Source: Kiritimatiellia bacterium
Lineage (GTDB): Bacteria; Verrucomicrobiota; Kiritimatiellia; UBA8416; YA12-FULL-48-11
Reading direction: 5' to 3'
DNA: 64,000 bases
Assembly (NCBI GenBank): GCA_028716365.1
Contig: JAQUPZ010000001.1
Span: 62,001-126,000 of the forward strand
Under the pieces are notes generated by a model. It had not been told where the DNA came from, ran no database searches, and saw only the letters and a program-made list of their open reading frames with translations. Shown here piece after piece: positions 25,104-34,705 of the stretch (the first letter of the stretch is position 1; the number at the start of each line of letters is the position of its first letter). The position numbers were made by a program, and so were the translations under genes.

Positions 25104-27860
25104 ATGTACTTGTCTACCATTCGAATACTACTGGGTATGACGATTCTCCTGGTCACGGCTTCTTGCCGCGAACTTGGTACCCAGGATTCTGCGTCTTCTG
25201 TCGGCCCAGCTGATTTCTGGGTTGCTCCAGCCGGTAATGATGCCAACCCCGGAACTAAGATGCGGCCGTTTGCAACCTTTACACGAGCCCGTGACGCCGT
25301 TCGCGAATTCCGTAAGGTCAGGCCAAATAGCGATGTTTTGGTGTTGTTCCGCGGTGGTACTTATCGCATCAAGCAACTGATTGAGTTCACGCCGGAGGAT
25401 TCGGGACGTGCCGGTGGACACGTCACCTACGCTGCGGCTTCCGGTGAGAAGCCGATCATCAGCGGTGGTTGTCAGATTACCGGATTCAAGGCTAGTGAAA
25501 ACGGCCTCTGGAAAACTATCATTCCGGAGGCACGCGACGGCAAGTGGCGTATCGAGCAGCTCTACATCAACGGACGCCGTGCGGTCCGGGCCCGGAGTCC
25601 GAACCAGTTCTATTACTACATGGACGGAACCATTGCTTCGGGAATTGATCCGGTAACTGGTAAAACCGGTTCATTGAACGACCATACGTTTCTGGCACAC
25701 CATAACGATGTGGTACCTCTCCTGGCCATGCCCCCGGAACGTTTGAGAGAAGTCGTTGTGTCGGCCTACCACTCATGGGAGATTTCACGGCATCATATTG
25801 TTGCCGTGGAAGCGAAGAAAAACGAAGTCTACCTGACGGGTCGATACCCGCCCAAGTTCTATCACTATACCAGGCAAGAACGGTACTATATCGAGAACTT
25901 CATTGAGGCTCTGGATGTTCCCGGTGAATGGTTTTTAGACCGAGACGGCACGCTTTATTACAAACCGTTTCCCGGCGAAGACATGAACAGAATCAAGGTC
26001 GTCGCGCCGGTCGCCGAGACGCTGATCCAACTCACGGGCACAGGGGAAGATCAGCCGGTGGCCAATATTACATTCCGTGGACTGTCATTTCAGTACGCAG
26101 CTTATCTGATGCCGTCCGAAGGACAATGGTCGTGTCAAGCGGCCTGCGAAGTCGGTGCCGCGATTACGGCGGACTATACAAAGAATGTAGTCTTCATGGA
26201 TTGCGAAATCGAACACACGGGAACATATGGTATCTGGTTTCGTGATGGTTGTCGCCACTGCATTGTGAACCATTGCTTCCTCAACGACCTCGGTGCAGGT
26301 GGTGTACGTCTGGGCCAGACACTACCAAAACTGCCGAAACCATCAGAAATAACGAGTCATATCAAGCTCGACAACAACATCATCCAAAATGCCGGACGCC
26401 TCTGGCCTGATGCCGTGGGCGTTTTGATTGGGCACAGTGGTGATAATCAAGTCACACACAACGACATCTCGGGCATGGCGTACACCGGTATCTCCGTCGG
26501 GTGGAGGTGGGGCTATGGTGAGATACCTTCGGTCCGGAACTCGATCCTTTTCAACCATATCCATCATCTTGGGTGGGACGTGTTGGCGGATATGGGGGGC
26601 ATCTATACGCTCGGCGAAGCGCCCGGGACCGTGCTCGGTAACAACGTGATCCACGACATTGACGGCGATGGCCATTCAGGCATGCATGGATTGTATAATG
26701 ACAACAGCACTTCGCTGATGGTCCTCGAAAACAACCTGGTATACAACGTTCGCGACGGCGGATATCAGATTGGCAGCGGCAAGGGTAATATTCTGCGCAA
26801 CAACGTTTTTGTCGCCAGATCGGAGGGAGTGAGCACGCACGGCCAATTACTGTTCTGCATGTACTATCCCACCGAGCAGCATCTCGCGGCCACCTTCGAG
26901 AAGAACATCATCTACGGTTCTGGAGGAAAACTGTTCAGTGTACCAGCCACGTTCGGCGAGCGTCTTCAGTTCCGTAACAATCTGTACTGGGAACCCTCCG
27001 GAAAGCCGCTGGACTTTGTCGGCAAATCGTTTGACGCCTGGCAAAAGCTCGGGTATGACGCAAACTCTGTTGTTGTTGATCCCAAGTTCGTCGATCCAGC
27101 CAAGCACGACTTCCGCCTGCAGCCGAATTCGCCGGCCCTCGCGCTGGGCTTTGTGCCTATCGATTACTCACAGGCCGGTGTCTATGGCAATCCGGCCTGG
27201 ATCCGCAGAGCGCGAAATGTCCAGTATCCTCCGTATGCGTACTCGCCGCCACCACCGCCTGTGACATTCTTTGATGACTTTGAAAATACACCGGTGGGCA
27301 GCCTGCCGGTCCGGTCAGGTTCCATGGTCGAGGGTAAAGGCGATAGTATCGCCGTCACCGAAGAGACAGCAACGGGAGGCAAACAGAGCCTGAAGATCAC
27401 AGATGCAACAAACCTTACGCACAGCTTCAACCCGCACTTCTGGTACTCTCCCGAACACCGGGCGGGTACCAGCACACTGGCGTTCGATCTCCGGCTCGAT
27501 GAGGGTGCGGAACTGACTCTCGAATGGCGCGAGTATCCGGGGAAACCATATTTCTACACAGGACCACGAATGGTTTTTCGCAAGGGAAAATTATTTGTCA
27601 CTGACCAGCAACCGCTGGACATTCCGGTCGGCGCCTGGTTTCACGTCGAAATCACCGCTGGCTTGGGTCCCAGCGCCAACGGTACCTGGCAACTCGCGGT
27701 GACGCTTCAGGGCGCGGAGCCGAAACGGTTCTCCGGTCTGAAGTTCGGTAGCCCTGAAACGCGCAGTGTCACCTGGATCGGGTTTATCAGCGGCGGCAGT
27801 CACAAATCGGTATACTATGTTGACAATGTGCGCTTATGCAACAGCTTGATTAGTAAATGA
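25104..27860 (+). CDS. Right-handed parallel beta-helix lipoprotein with C-terminal jelly-roll domain
   Basis: A 918-residue protein when started at 25104. The in-frame ATG at 25032 falls in a dispersed repeat and would spoil the signal peptide. The signal ends in TASC, so a lipoprotein is likely. Residues about 30-90 (DFWVAPAGNDANPGTKMRPF and on) are the usual start of polysaccharide-lyase/pectate-lyase-like beta-helices. Asn-rich coils such as HIKLDNNIIQNAGR and NSILFNHIHHLGWDV continue to about residue 650. The C-terminal 190 residues (DDFENTPVGSLP onward) look like a concanavalin-like carbohydrate-binding domain. The protein probably binds or cleaves a polysaccharide at the cell surface; catalytic residues cannot be assigned. 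Confidence 0.82.
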   Translation: MYLSTIRILLGMTILLVTASCRELGTQDSASSVGPADFWVAPAGNDANPGTKMRPFATFTRARDAVREFRKVRPNSDVLVLFRGGTYRIKQLIEFTPEDSGRAGGHVTYAAASGEKPIISGGCQITGFKASENGLWKTIIPEARDGKWRIEQLYINGRRAVRARSPNQFYYYMDGTIASGIDPVTGKTGSLNDHTFLAHHNDVVPLLAMPPERLREVVVSAYHSWEISRHHIVAVEAKKNEVYLTGRYPPKFYHYTRQERYYIENFIEALDVPGEWFLDRDGTLYYKPFPGEDMNRIKVVAPVAETLIQLTGTGEDQPVANITFRGLSFQYAAYLMPSEGQWSCQAACEVGAAITADYTKNVVFMDCEIEHTGTYGIWFRDGCRHCIVNHCFLNDLGAGGVRLGQTLPKLPKPSEITSHIKLDNNIIQNAGRLWPDAVGVLIGHSGDNQVTHNDISGMAYTGISVGWRWGYGEIPSVRNSILFNHIHHLGWDVLADMGGIYTLGEAPGTVLGNNVIHDIDGDGHSGMHGLYNDNSTSLMVLENNLVYNVRDGGYQIGSGKGNILRNNVFVARSEGVSTHGQLLFCMYYPTEQHLAATFEKNIIYGSGGKLFSVPATFGERLQFRNNLYWEPSGKPLDFVGKSFDAWQKLGYDANSVVVDPKFVDPAKHDFRLQPNSPALALGFVPIDYSQAGVYGNPAWIRRARNVQYPPYAYSPPPPPVTFFDDFENTPVGSLPVRSGSMVEGKGDSIAVTEETATGGKQSLKITDATNLTHSFNPHFWYSPEHRAGTSTLAFDLRLDEGAELTLEWREYPGKPYFYTGPRMVFRKGKLFVTDQQPLDIPVGAWFHVEITAGLGPSANGTWQLAVTLQGAEPKRFSGLKFGSPETRSVTWIGFISGGSHKSVYYVDNVRLCNSLISK

Positions 27861-28759
27861 AGTACACAAATACAGAACTTACCGGTAAGTTTATCAGCAA
27901 AATTGGATTGGGATGTGTGACTTTCGGCAGGGAGATTGATAAAGCTGCATCCTTCACCATGATGGATTATGCATATGAGCGTGGTATTACATTTTTTGAT
28001 ACGGCTTCAGCATATGGAGCAGGTTCTTCCGAAACCATTGTTGGTGAATGGATAGCAGCGCGTCGTTCAATATCCGATTCCATCATCGTTGCCACAAAAA
28101 TACTGCCCCCTTATGATCCGGTAAATATTTCCAAATCTGTTTCGCAGAGTTTAAAACGTCTTGGTAATGAAACAATAGACGTGCTTTATTTACACCGCTG
28201 GGATATTAATCTGGAAACCCCTGAATTGTTTTCATCTTTGAAAAGTCTTATGGTTCAAGGCAAAGGCCGCATGTTTGGCGCCAGTAATTTTACAGCCGGA
28301 CAACTTGGAAAGGCTGTTGCCTTGCAGAAAGAAAATGGTTTTCCTGCCTTCCGGTTCGTTCAGAATAATAATAATTTTGCCGTGAGCGATGTGAATGATG
28401 ACCTGATCAACATATGTCATGAAAATGACATGTCCTTAGTCACTTACAGTCCTCTCGGTGCGGGTTTTCTTACCGGCAAGCATGAGCACGGTGTTCAACC
28501 TGGAACACGTTTCGATATTATACCCGGGCATAAAGATGTTTATTTTAACGAAATAGCATACCGGCGTCTTGCACGGCTTCAACAGGTGGCTGCCCGTACC
28601 GGTTATTCGCCGGTCCATCTTGCCTTGGTTTGGGCTTTGCATCAACCCGCCGTATCTTCAGTCCTGATTGGAGGTCGTCTCCCGGCTCAAATTGACCAAG
28701 CACTGGTTGCAATGGATTTTGATGTACCTGATATCTTTGAACAGTTGGAAGCTGATTAA
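27857..28759 (+). CDS. Aldo/keto reductase
   Basis: A 300-residue NADPH-dependent oxidoreductase with a TIM-barrel fold. The catalytic tetrad is visible: Asp and Tyr in DTASAYGAGSSE, Lys in VATKI and His in LYLHRWD. The cofactor end (VSSVLIGGRLPAQIDQ) is intact. There is no signal peptide, so it is cytosolic, in contrast to the exported proteins upstream. It overlaps the beta-helix gene by 4 bp and closes that operon. It may reduce or oxidise a sugar released by the surface enzymes, or act like the sugar dehydrogenase branch of the family; the substrate is unknown. Confidence 0.92.
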   Translation: MKYTNTELTGKFISKIGLGCVTFGREIDKAASFTMMDYAYERGITFFDTASAYGAGSSETIVGEWIAARRSISDSIIVATKILPPYDPVNISKSVSQSLKRLGNETIDVLYLHRWDINLETPELFSSLKSLMVQGKGRMFGASNFTAGQLGKAVALQKENGFPAFRFVQNNNNFAVSDVNDDLINICHENDMSLVTYSPLGAGFLTGKHEHGVQPGTRFDIIPGHKDVYFNEIAYRRLARLQQVAARTGYSPVHLALVWALHQPAVSSVLIGGRLPAQIDQALVAMDFDVPDIFEQLEAD

Positions 28760-28832
28760 CGCAAGGTATACAGGCAATAAAATTGAAAATTAATAAGCTT
28801 GTTACAAACTAAATGATGGATTTCAGAGAAAA

Positions 28833-30092
28833 TCATTCCTCGCTGGGCTTTGGTTTTGGCCTTACCATGAACAACAGGCTTGCGCATATTATCATGATCA
28901 AAGCGGCGAACTGATACATTTTACTGAGGTTTATATTCGAGTCACGCAAAACACCACCGGCATACAGTGCGATACCGCCAATAATTGTCGCGAATAAATT
29001 CAGTACTCCATAACCTGTCGCCCGGTAACGCGGATCAACCACCATGCAGAGCATTGGCATCATATTGGAATCTCCAAATGACCGTGTTAGGGCGAAAAAC
29101 ATAAAGGCAATAATTGCAAATGGAAGAATCGTAGTACTGCTTGCAAAAAAAATGCAAGGGGCAGCAATACAAAGGCCAATAGCAGGGACATGTATCCTGG
29201 CAAGTCGATGGGTTCGGCTCCACCTGTCGGCAAGAAAACCACCTAAAAGTAAACCGACTATTGATGCCGGATATAAATAACCGGTTGCATACAGACCTGC
29301 AATCCCCTGGGAAAGATTAAAATGCTCTTTATAATATGTAGGAAGCCACCCCACGACCAGCCAACCCACAATTCCCAATAATCCCCAGTAACCAAGCATA
29401 AGAAGGAAGGATCCCCTTTTGAAAAGATCTCCAATACCGGCAAAGAAATTGATTTTGTCTTTAGGTTCATCTGTAACTGTATGAATATTGTTTTTAGGTG
29501 GATCCCGAAGAACAAATGCGACAACTAATGAATACAATACACCCACAACACCAAAAAAGATGAATACGGAATTCCATGTATGATTTTCAGCAATTACTCC
29601 CCCAAGGAAGCCAAGGCTCGATCCAACCATGATTCCTGTCATATGGATCCCTGTTGCCAGGGACCGGGTGGAGCTTCGGTGGTAATCTGAAATGAGCGCC
29701 AGAGCAGCAGGGATATAGCATGCTTCACTGATGCCCATCAATATGCGGGTTACAAGTAATTGGTCAAATGTTTTTGAGTAAGCTGTCAACCATGTTACTG
29801 CAGACCAGACAAATAAACTCAGAATAACGACAAGACTGCGCTTGAATTTATCTGCAAGAAATCCCGCAAAAGGACTTAATATTCCGTATGTCCATAAAAA
29901 AGCTGATGTAAGCAGACCAAATTGAGCATCGCTCATAGGCATCGCATCGACAATGGAAGATCGCATGGTAGTTATCATTATGCGATCGAGATAATTCAAG
30001 GCGCCTATGAAAAAAAGTAATGCAACAACAAGCCATGCGCCTTTTGGTAATTTTGATTCCGCAGTTGGTACTTCAGATGGAGTAATAGACAT
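28833..30092 (-). CDS. Major facilitator superfamily transporter (organic anion/sugar acid type)
   Basis: A 419-residue inner membrane protein with about 12 transmembrane segments and short cytosolic ends. It has the A-loop signature GFLADKFKRS between segments 2 and 3 and a related GGFLADRWSRT in the second half. The start LNYLDRIMITTMRSSI resembles the anion:cation symporter branch that imports hexuronates and related sugar acids. It is convergent with the aldo/keto reductase and lies upstream-adjacent to a GntR/LacI-type regulator on the same strand. It probably imports the product of the neighbouring surface enzymes, but the substrate is inferred only from family and context. Confidence 0.92.
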   Translation of the reverse strand: MSITPSEVPTAESKLPKGAWLVVALLFFIGALNYLDRIMITTMRSSIVDAMPMSDAQFGLLTSAFLWTYGILSPFAGFLADKFKRSLVVILSLFVWSAVTWLTAYSKTFDQLLVTRILMGISEACYIPAALALISDYHRSSTRSLATGIHMTGIMVGSSLGFLGGVIAENHTWNSVFIFFGVVGVLYSLVVAFVLRDPPKNNIHTVTDEPKDKINFFAGIGDLFKRGSFLLMLGYWGLLGIVGWLVVGWLPTYYKEHFNLSQGIAGLYATGYLYPASIVGLLLGGFLADRWSRTHRLARIHVPAIGLCIAAPCIFFASSTTILPFAIIAFMFFALTRSFGDSNMMPMLCMVVDPRYRATGYGVLNLFATIIGGIALYAGGVLRDSNINLSKMYQFAALIMIICASLLFMVRPKPKPSEE

Positions 30093-30287
30093 TTGTGTTT
30101 GATTTAAATATTAAAAAATTCTGCTTAACCGGTTAATTGAAAACCCAATCAGCTTCTCAATTGGACGAACCCATTACAATTGTTTTTTTAAAGGATGATC
30201 TGTTTTTTATCCATGCCAAATTCATACGAAAATTCCCGCCATCATGGCTCCAATAGGTTTTTGAATAGGCTCTTAATCAACAACCTT

Positions 30288-31343
30288 TTATCGGGCAGGG
30301 CCCACCGTTTCTCCCTGGATCCAGGATGGGATCAGGCGAATCTTTCCATTTTTAAAGGAAGGATTTTGAAGTAATCGGCATAAATACCGGGCGAGCTTCA
30401 GTGGGTCAGAATAATACCGCGAAACGGAAGGAAAGGTCCTTTCCAATGGGATGTCCGCTTGCTGCGAGATCAACGATATGTCCCCCGGAACATGGAAACC
30501 ACTGGCCAGTAAATATGTCAGAGCACTGAGACTATCCAACATATGCGAGACAAGGATGGCGCTGGGTTTTTGCGAGCGCAGCAAATTTCTTAAAGAAGAA
30601 CACAGTTCCCGCCGTTCTCCGGAATGCATTACCACATGGTGGATTACCTTGGGGTAAGCCTGGCAAGCCTGCCTGAATCCCTCCTCAAAGATCAGCCCAC
30701 CGGCTGTTCTGGCTGAAGATTCGCGCAGAAAGTAAGCAATCCTCCTGTGTCCCAACCGGATGAATTCTCCAACCGCATGTCGAATCAAGGCTTGGAAATC
30801 ATAGTCAACCGAGGGGAGATGAATATGAGGCAAGACATTACCCAACACGACGGCAGAGAGCCCTGCGTTCTGAAACCAATTCTGAACCGCCAGTGGCAGG
30901 GAGGCCAGGATCCAGTAATCCGCCTCGTGTTGTTGAACCAGTGCCTGCAGGGCTGATTCGGGTCTGGCGCGTGCCAGTCGCAGATCCATCATCATTTCAA
31001 AAAGGTATCCGTTTTCCGCTAATATTTTCCGGATTTCCTCCATGAGAAGAACACCAATTCTGGACTCGTTGCCAATGGATTGATGATACAGCAAAACGAC
31101 TTTCCGGTTCTTATGCATGGGGTTTCTTCGAGACGATCGGATCGATGTGGAGTGGCCGGGAGTGATCGTGATCCAGCCCTCATTTGCAATTACGTGCAGT
31201 ACTTTCCTGAGCACAGGACGACTGATCTTCATGTTCTTGCACAACGAACGTTCCGGGGGAAGAAAGTGTTTCCAAGTTCCCTTTTGGATGGCGCTTCTCA
31301 GATTGACGGCCATCTGTTCAATCAGAGACAATCGCCTTCGCAA
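30288..31343 (-). CDS. GntR-type winged helix fused to LacI-type sensor domain, transcriptional regulator
   Basis: A 351-residue regulator. Residues about 1-70 form a GntR winged helix (HFLPPERSLCKNMKISRPVLR). Residues about 80-351 are a periplasmic-binding-protein-like effector domain (GHRRIAYFLRESSARTAGG, PSAILVSHMLDSLSALTYLL). This layout is typical of AraR-like sugar-responsive repressors. It is divergent from the large sialidase/propeller gene at 31.56 kb, and a perfect palindrome lies in the 218-bp gap, so it likely controls that gene and perhaps the MFS transporter behind it. Confidence 0.88.
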   Translation of the reverse strand: MRRRLSLIEQMAVNLRSAIQKGTWKHFLPPERSLCKNMKISRPVLRKVLHVIANEGWITITPGHSTSIRSSRRNPMHKNRKVVLLYHQSIGNESRIGVLLMEEIRKILAENGYLFEMMMDLRLARARPESALQALVQQHEADYWILASLPLAVQNWFQNAGLSAVVLGNVLPHIHLPSVDYDFQALIRHAVGEFIRLGHRRIAYFLRESSARTAGGLIFEEGFRQACQAYPKVIHHVVMHSGERRELCSSLRNLLRSQKPSAILVSHMLDSLSALTYLLASGFHVPGDISLISQQADIPLERTFPSVSRYYSDPLKLARYLCRLLQNPSFKNGKIRLIPSWIQGETVGPAR

Positions 31344-31427
31344 AGTGGCCGGTGAATTGTTTGATGGATTCGTAATCTTTATTTCTCCCGTAAAAAATTA
31401 CTTCAAAGGTTACCATCGTTCATTTCG

Positions 31428-31448
31428 GTGGACAACAAAATTGTCCAC
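31428..31448. promoter_or_regulatory. Perfect 8-bp inverted repeat, putative operator of the GntR/LacI hybrid
   Basis: GTGGACAA, a 5-bp spacer CAAAA, then TTGTCCAC: perfect arms in the intergenic region between the regulator gene and the divergent 31.56-kb gene. A TTGACG hexamer that could be a -35 box begins 10 bp to the right. A site of this size and symmetry fits a dimeric winged-helix repressor. Confidence 0.6.
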
Positions 31449-31561
31449 GTGCGTCCGGTTGACGGTCCATTTCAAAGAAAGTACGTTTAAGAAAAAACGG
31501 GCTTATACTTTCAATAGGAAATCTAAATATGAAGTTGCTATTAAACTTAAAAGGGGGATCC

Positions 31562-34183
31562 ATGATGCGTTTCCTGATTGTTGCTGTCTTTCTTGCCGGA
31601 GCTCTTTTCGGACAAGCTGTTACCGATGCGAAGCCGTTCGCGCCTGCCATAGTTTCGCGCTATATTGCCATAGACAACGTTTGTGCTTGGCCCAATCTGG
31701 CCGTCCTGCGCGACGGAACGATCATTGCCACGATCTTTAACAAACCTACGCACGGTGCCGGGGAAGGAGACGTGGAGTGTTGGGCGAGTACCGACGGCCG
31801 CTTCTGGGAAAAACGGGGTACGCCCGCGCCGCACGAGCCGGGAGCGAACCGAATGAATGTGGCTGCCGGCTTGGCCCGTGACGGAAATCTGGTGGTACTC
31901 GCGTCGGGCTGGTCGCTCAAACCAGGGAAGAAGCCGGGAGCATCACCCTCACTGGGGGCGATCCTACGCCCGTGGATCTCCCGGTCGGCGGACGGTGGAC
32001 GGACCTGGACCACTGACAAGCTAACGTTCCCGGCCGCGGAAGCGGACCAGTCCGAGTTCATTCCGTTCGGCGACATCGTGGTGGCCGGCGATGGCTCGCT
32101 GCGCGTGACCTGCTATGCCGAGTCGCCCGACCGCCGGATCAAGTCCACCCAGCGGACAAACAAGGTCTGGATGTTCCGCAGCGACGATGATGGCCGGACC
32201 TGGAAGACGATGTCGCTCATCGGCGACGGGCACAATGAGACTGCGTCGTTTCATCTCGAAGGTGGAAAATGGCTGGCTGCGGCGCGGCAGCACGGCAGCG
32301 GCCAAGCGCTCGACCTATTCCGCTCGAACGACGATGGCCGGACGTGGCAGCTTGCCCAATGTCTCACCGAACCTGCCCAGCACCCCGCGCATCTATTGCG
32401 GTTGCGCGACGGGCGATTACTCCTGAGTTATGGCAACCGGATCGCGGCTAAGTTCGGCGTGGAGGTCAAGATCAGCGCTGACGAAGGCGCCACCTGGAGC
32501 GAATCCATTTCGCTGGTGAGTGACCTCACCAGCGGTGACTGCGGCTATCCGTCGAGCGTCCAACTGCCGGGCGGCGAGATACTGACGGCTTACTATGCGC
32601 GCGGCGTTGCCAGCCATCAGCGATACCACATGGGCGCGGCGATCTGGAAATTGCCCGCCGCTGGCGCGCTACCCATCTCCCCTCCTGAGAAAGAAGCGGC
32701 GGTGCTCGACCTCGGCTCCAAACGCGAGCTGTTCGTAGACGACTACCTGATCGATCACTTCGTCGGCAAGGCGGAGTTGCGGTTGCATCATCCCGTGCCG
32801 CAGGAGATCGCCATCACGCACGATGCGCCGTGGGAGGGCAGTGCCTGCGGGTATCACAGCATCTTCAAGGACGGTGATCGCTACCGCATGTATTACCGCG
32901 GCTGGCACCTCACGGTGAAGGCTGGCAAACTCAAGAGCGACGAGCATCCGATGTTCTTTTGCTATGCCGAGAGCAAGGATGGTATTCACTGGACCAAGCC
33001 GGAACTGGGGCTGCATGAGTTCAAGGGTTCCAAGGCCAACAACATCGTGATGGTTCCCGGTCCGGCCGGGAAAATGACGCTGGATATGGAAAATGCGGCG
33101 TTCTTCAGGGATGACAACCCGCAGGCGGCTCCCGAAGCCCGTTACAAAGCGCTGGTGCACTCCAGGAAACCGAACGGACTTGCCGCGTTCAAGTCCGCCG
33201 ATGGTCTGCATTGGTTTTTGATGAGCGATGCGCCGGTCATTACGGCTGGCGCCTTCGATTCGCAGAACATTGCCTTTTGGGATTCTGTGCGCGGAGAGTA
33301 TGTTGCTTATTGGCGCTACTTCACCGCCGGTGTGACCGATGAGAAGAACTGGAAACCAGGCGGCCATCGTGACATTCGCATGGCGACGTCAAAGGACTTC
33401 ATTCATTGGGAAAACCAGCAGAACCTGAGCTACGGGGATTCGCCCGCTGAGGAACTCTACACCAATGCGATCATGCCCTACCATCGCGCTCCTCATCTGC
33501 TGATTGGCTTTCCCACGCGCTACATTGAACGCGGCTGGTCTGGCTCCATGCGGGCACTTCCGGAACGCGAGCATCGCGAGCTGCGCGCGAAGTTCTCCGA
33601 ACGCTACGGCACGGCCATCACCGAAGGCTTGTTCATGGCAAGCCGCGACGGGGTGAAGTTCAAGCGCTGGAATGAGGCGTTCCTGCGGCCCGGCATCGAG
33701 CGGCCTGGCACCTGGTTCTACGGCAGCCATTACCTTGGCTGGCAGGTCGTGGAAACGAAGTCAGCGTTAGAAGGCGCGCCCAGCGAACTGTCCCTCTACG
33801 CCACGGAGAACTACTGGACCGGGGCCAGCAAGAGCGGCGCACTTCGCCGCTACACGCTGCGGCTTGATGGCTTCGTTTCGGTCAACGCGCCCATGAGCGG
33901 TGGCGAACTCGTCACCAACCCCTTGACCTTCAAAGGCAACAAGCTCGCGCTGAACTTCGCCACCTCCGCCGCTGGCAGTGTGCGCGTGGAAATTCAGGAC
34001 GCGAAGGGCAAAGCGTTGCCCGGCTTCTCCCTCGATGATTGCCCGCCACTTTTCGGCGACACCATCGAGCGCACGGTGACGTGGAAAAACGGCGGTGACG
34101 TATCCAAGCACGCCGGCCAGCCCGTGCGTCTGCGTTTCGTGATGAAGGATGCCGACCTCTACTCGATTCAATTCATGCCGTGA
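31562..34183 (+). CDS. Exported fusion of a sialidase-like propeller and a GH43/GH32-like propeller
   Basis: An 873-residue protein; the ATG at 31562 behind AAGGGGG starts a normal signal peptide (MMRFLIVAVFLAGALFG). Residues about 25-375 form a six-bladed sialidase/BNR propeller with Asp boxes SADGGRTW, SDDDGRTW, SNDDGRTW and SADEGATW. From about residue 380 (GSKRELFVDDYLID) to the end the protein is homologous over its full length to the separate gene at 44.34 kb, a five-bladed GH43/GH32-like propeller with a C-terminal jelly-roll (LRLDGFVSVNAPMSGGELVT, KDADLYSIQFMP). GC content is visibly higher than in the neighbouring genes. It likely acts on glycans outside the cytoplasm; bond specificity is unknown. 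Confidence 0.85.
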   Translation: MMRFLIVAVFLAGALFGQAVTDAKPFAPAIVSRYIAIDNVCAWPNLAVLRDGTIIATIFNKPTHGAGEGDVECWASTDGRFWEKRGTPAPHEPGANRMNVAAGLARDGNLVVLASGWSLKPGKKPGASPSLGAILRPWISRSADGGRTWTTDKLTFPAAEADQSEFIPFGDIVVAGDGSLRVTCYAESPDRRIKSTQRTNKVWMFRSDDDGRTWKTMSLIGDGHNETASFHLEGGKWLAAARQHGSGQALDLFRSNDDGRTWQLAQCLTEPAQHPAHLLRLRDGRLLLSYGNRIAAKFGVEVKISADEGATWSESISLVSDLTSGDCGYPSSVQLPGGEILTAYYARGVASHQRYHMGAAIWKLPAAGALPISPPEKEAAVLDLGSKRELFVDDYLIDHFVGKAELRLHHPVPQEIAITHDAPWEGSACGYHSIFKDGDRYRMYYRGWHLTVKAGKLKSDEHPMFFCYAESKDGIHWTKPELGLHEFKGSKANNIVMVPGPAGKMTLDMENAAFFRDDNPQAAPEARYKALVHSRKPNGLAAFKSADGLHWFLMSDAPVITAGAFDSQNIAFWDSVRGEYVAYWRYFTAGVTDEKNWKPGGHRDIRMATSKDFIHWENQQNLSYGDSPAEELYTNAIMPYHRAPHLLIGFPTRYIERGWSGSMRALPEREHRELRAKFSERYGTAITEGLFMASRDGVKFKRWNEAFLRPGIERPGTWFYGSHYLGWQVVETKSALEGAPSELSLYATENYWTGASKSGALRRYTLRLDGFVSVNAPMSGGELVTNPLTFKGNKLALNFATSAAGSVRVEIQDAKGKALPGFSLDDCPPLFGDTIERTVTWKNGGDVSKHAGQPVRLRFVMKDADLYSIQFMP

Positions 34184-34240
34184 CGGATGAACGTTATCCT
34201 TTTTAATTTTACGCGAAAAAGATAACAAAACACAAAGAAG

Positions 34241-34453
34241 ATGAATAACATGTTGCAAGTAAATCGGACAATATCATCGCGCGAACGAACGACTTCATTT
34301 TTTAGCGGAATAACACCCGATCGTGTTCCTTTTACCCCGACAATATATTTCGATCACGCGTGCGTCGCAACCGGTCAGCGTTTTGAAGATGCGCTTATCG
34401 ATCCGTCAATCGCACCTGTGGCAATGTTTGATGCGGCGATTAGATTAGAATGA
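34241..34453 (+). pseudogene. N-terminal fragment of a uroporphyrinogen decarboxylase-family gene
   Basis: A 70-residue frame whose SSRERTTSFFSGITPDRVPF is the standard N-terminus of UroD-like (MtaA/CmuA-like) proteins of about 350 residues. It stops at TGA 34451-34453. The same frame stays open for 18 more codons (DLPMIEESTKVTYEHYFSG) before another stop, and no remainder of the barrel is found. The rest of the region to 34705 holds the second copy of a 41-bp repeat and nothing else I recognise. It is most likely a decayed copy of a gene like the complete one at 39.13 kb. Confidence 0.65.
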
Positions 34454-34565
34454 GATCTGCCGATGATTGAGGAGTCGACGAAGGTTACTTACGAGCATTA
34501 TTTTTCAGGTTGACGTATATTTAAGCACATGTTTTTATCCCATCAGTATTTACTAATCGGTGAAG

Positions 34566-34606
34566 TGGTTATGGCCCGCCTGCCGGGAGTTGGGGCGGGC
34601 AGGTTT
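34566..34606 (+). repeat. 41-bp dispersed repeat, copy 2
   Basis: The second copy of the element at 25033-25073, in the same orientation, with two A/G differences. It can form the same CCTGCC/GGCAGG hairpin. The similarity continues more loosely for about 25 bp to the right (a TTTCTTA-containing stretch in both). It sits 100 bp upstream of the SDR gene, next to the UroD-like gene fragment. Confidence 0.75.
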
Positions 34607-34705
34607 TGGCCAATGTCAAAAAGTAATTTCTTAATAAACAACACTTGTGAAACATATCTCTTCCATCTCCGTAGTAAAAACGAAAAAACTATTTGGTGCT
34701 GATCT

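Noticed and set aside
32669-33367. Long open frames on the minus strand opposite the fusion enzyme (also 7603-8316 opposite the TIM-barrel gene)
   Set aside because: They lie entirely opposite convincing genes in GC-rich sequence, where antisense frames stay open by composition, and their products resemble no family.
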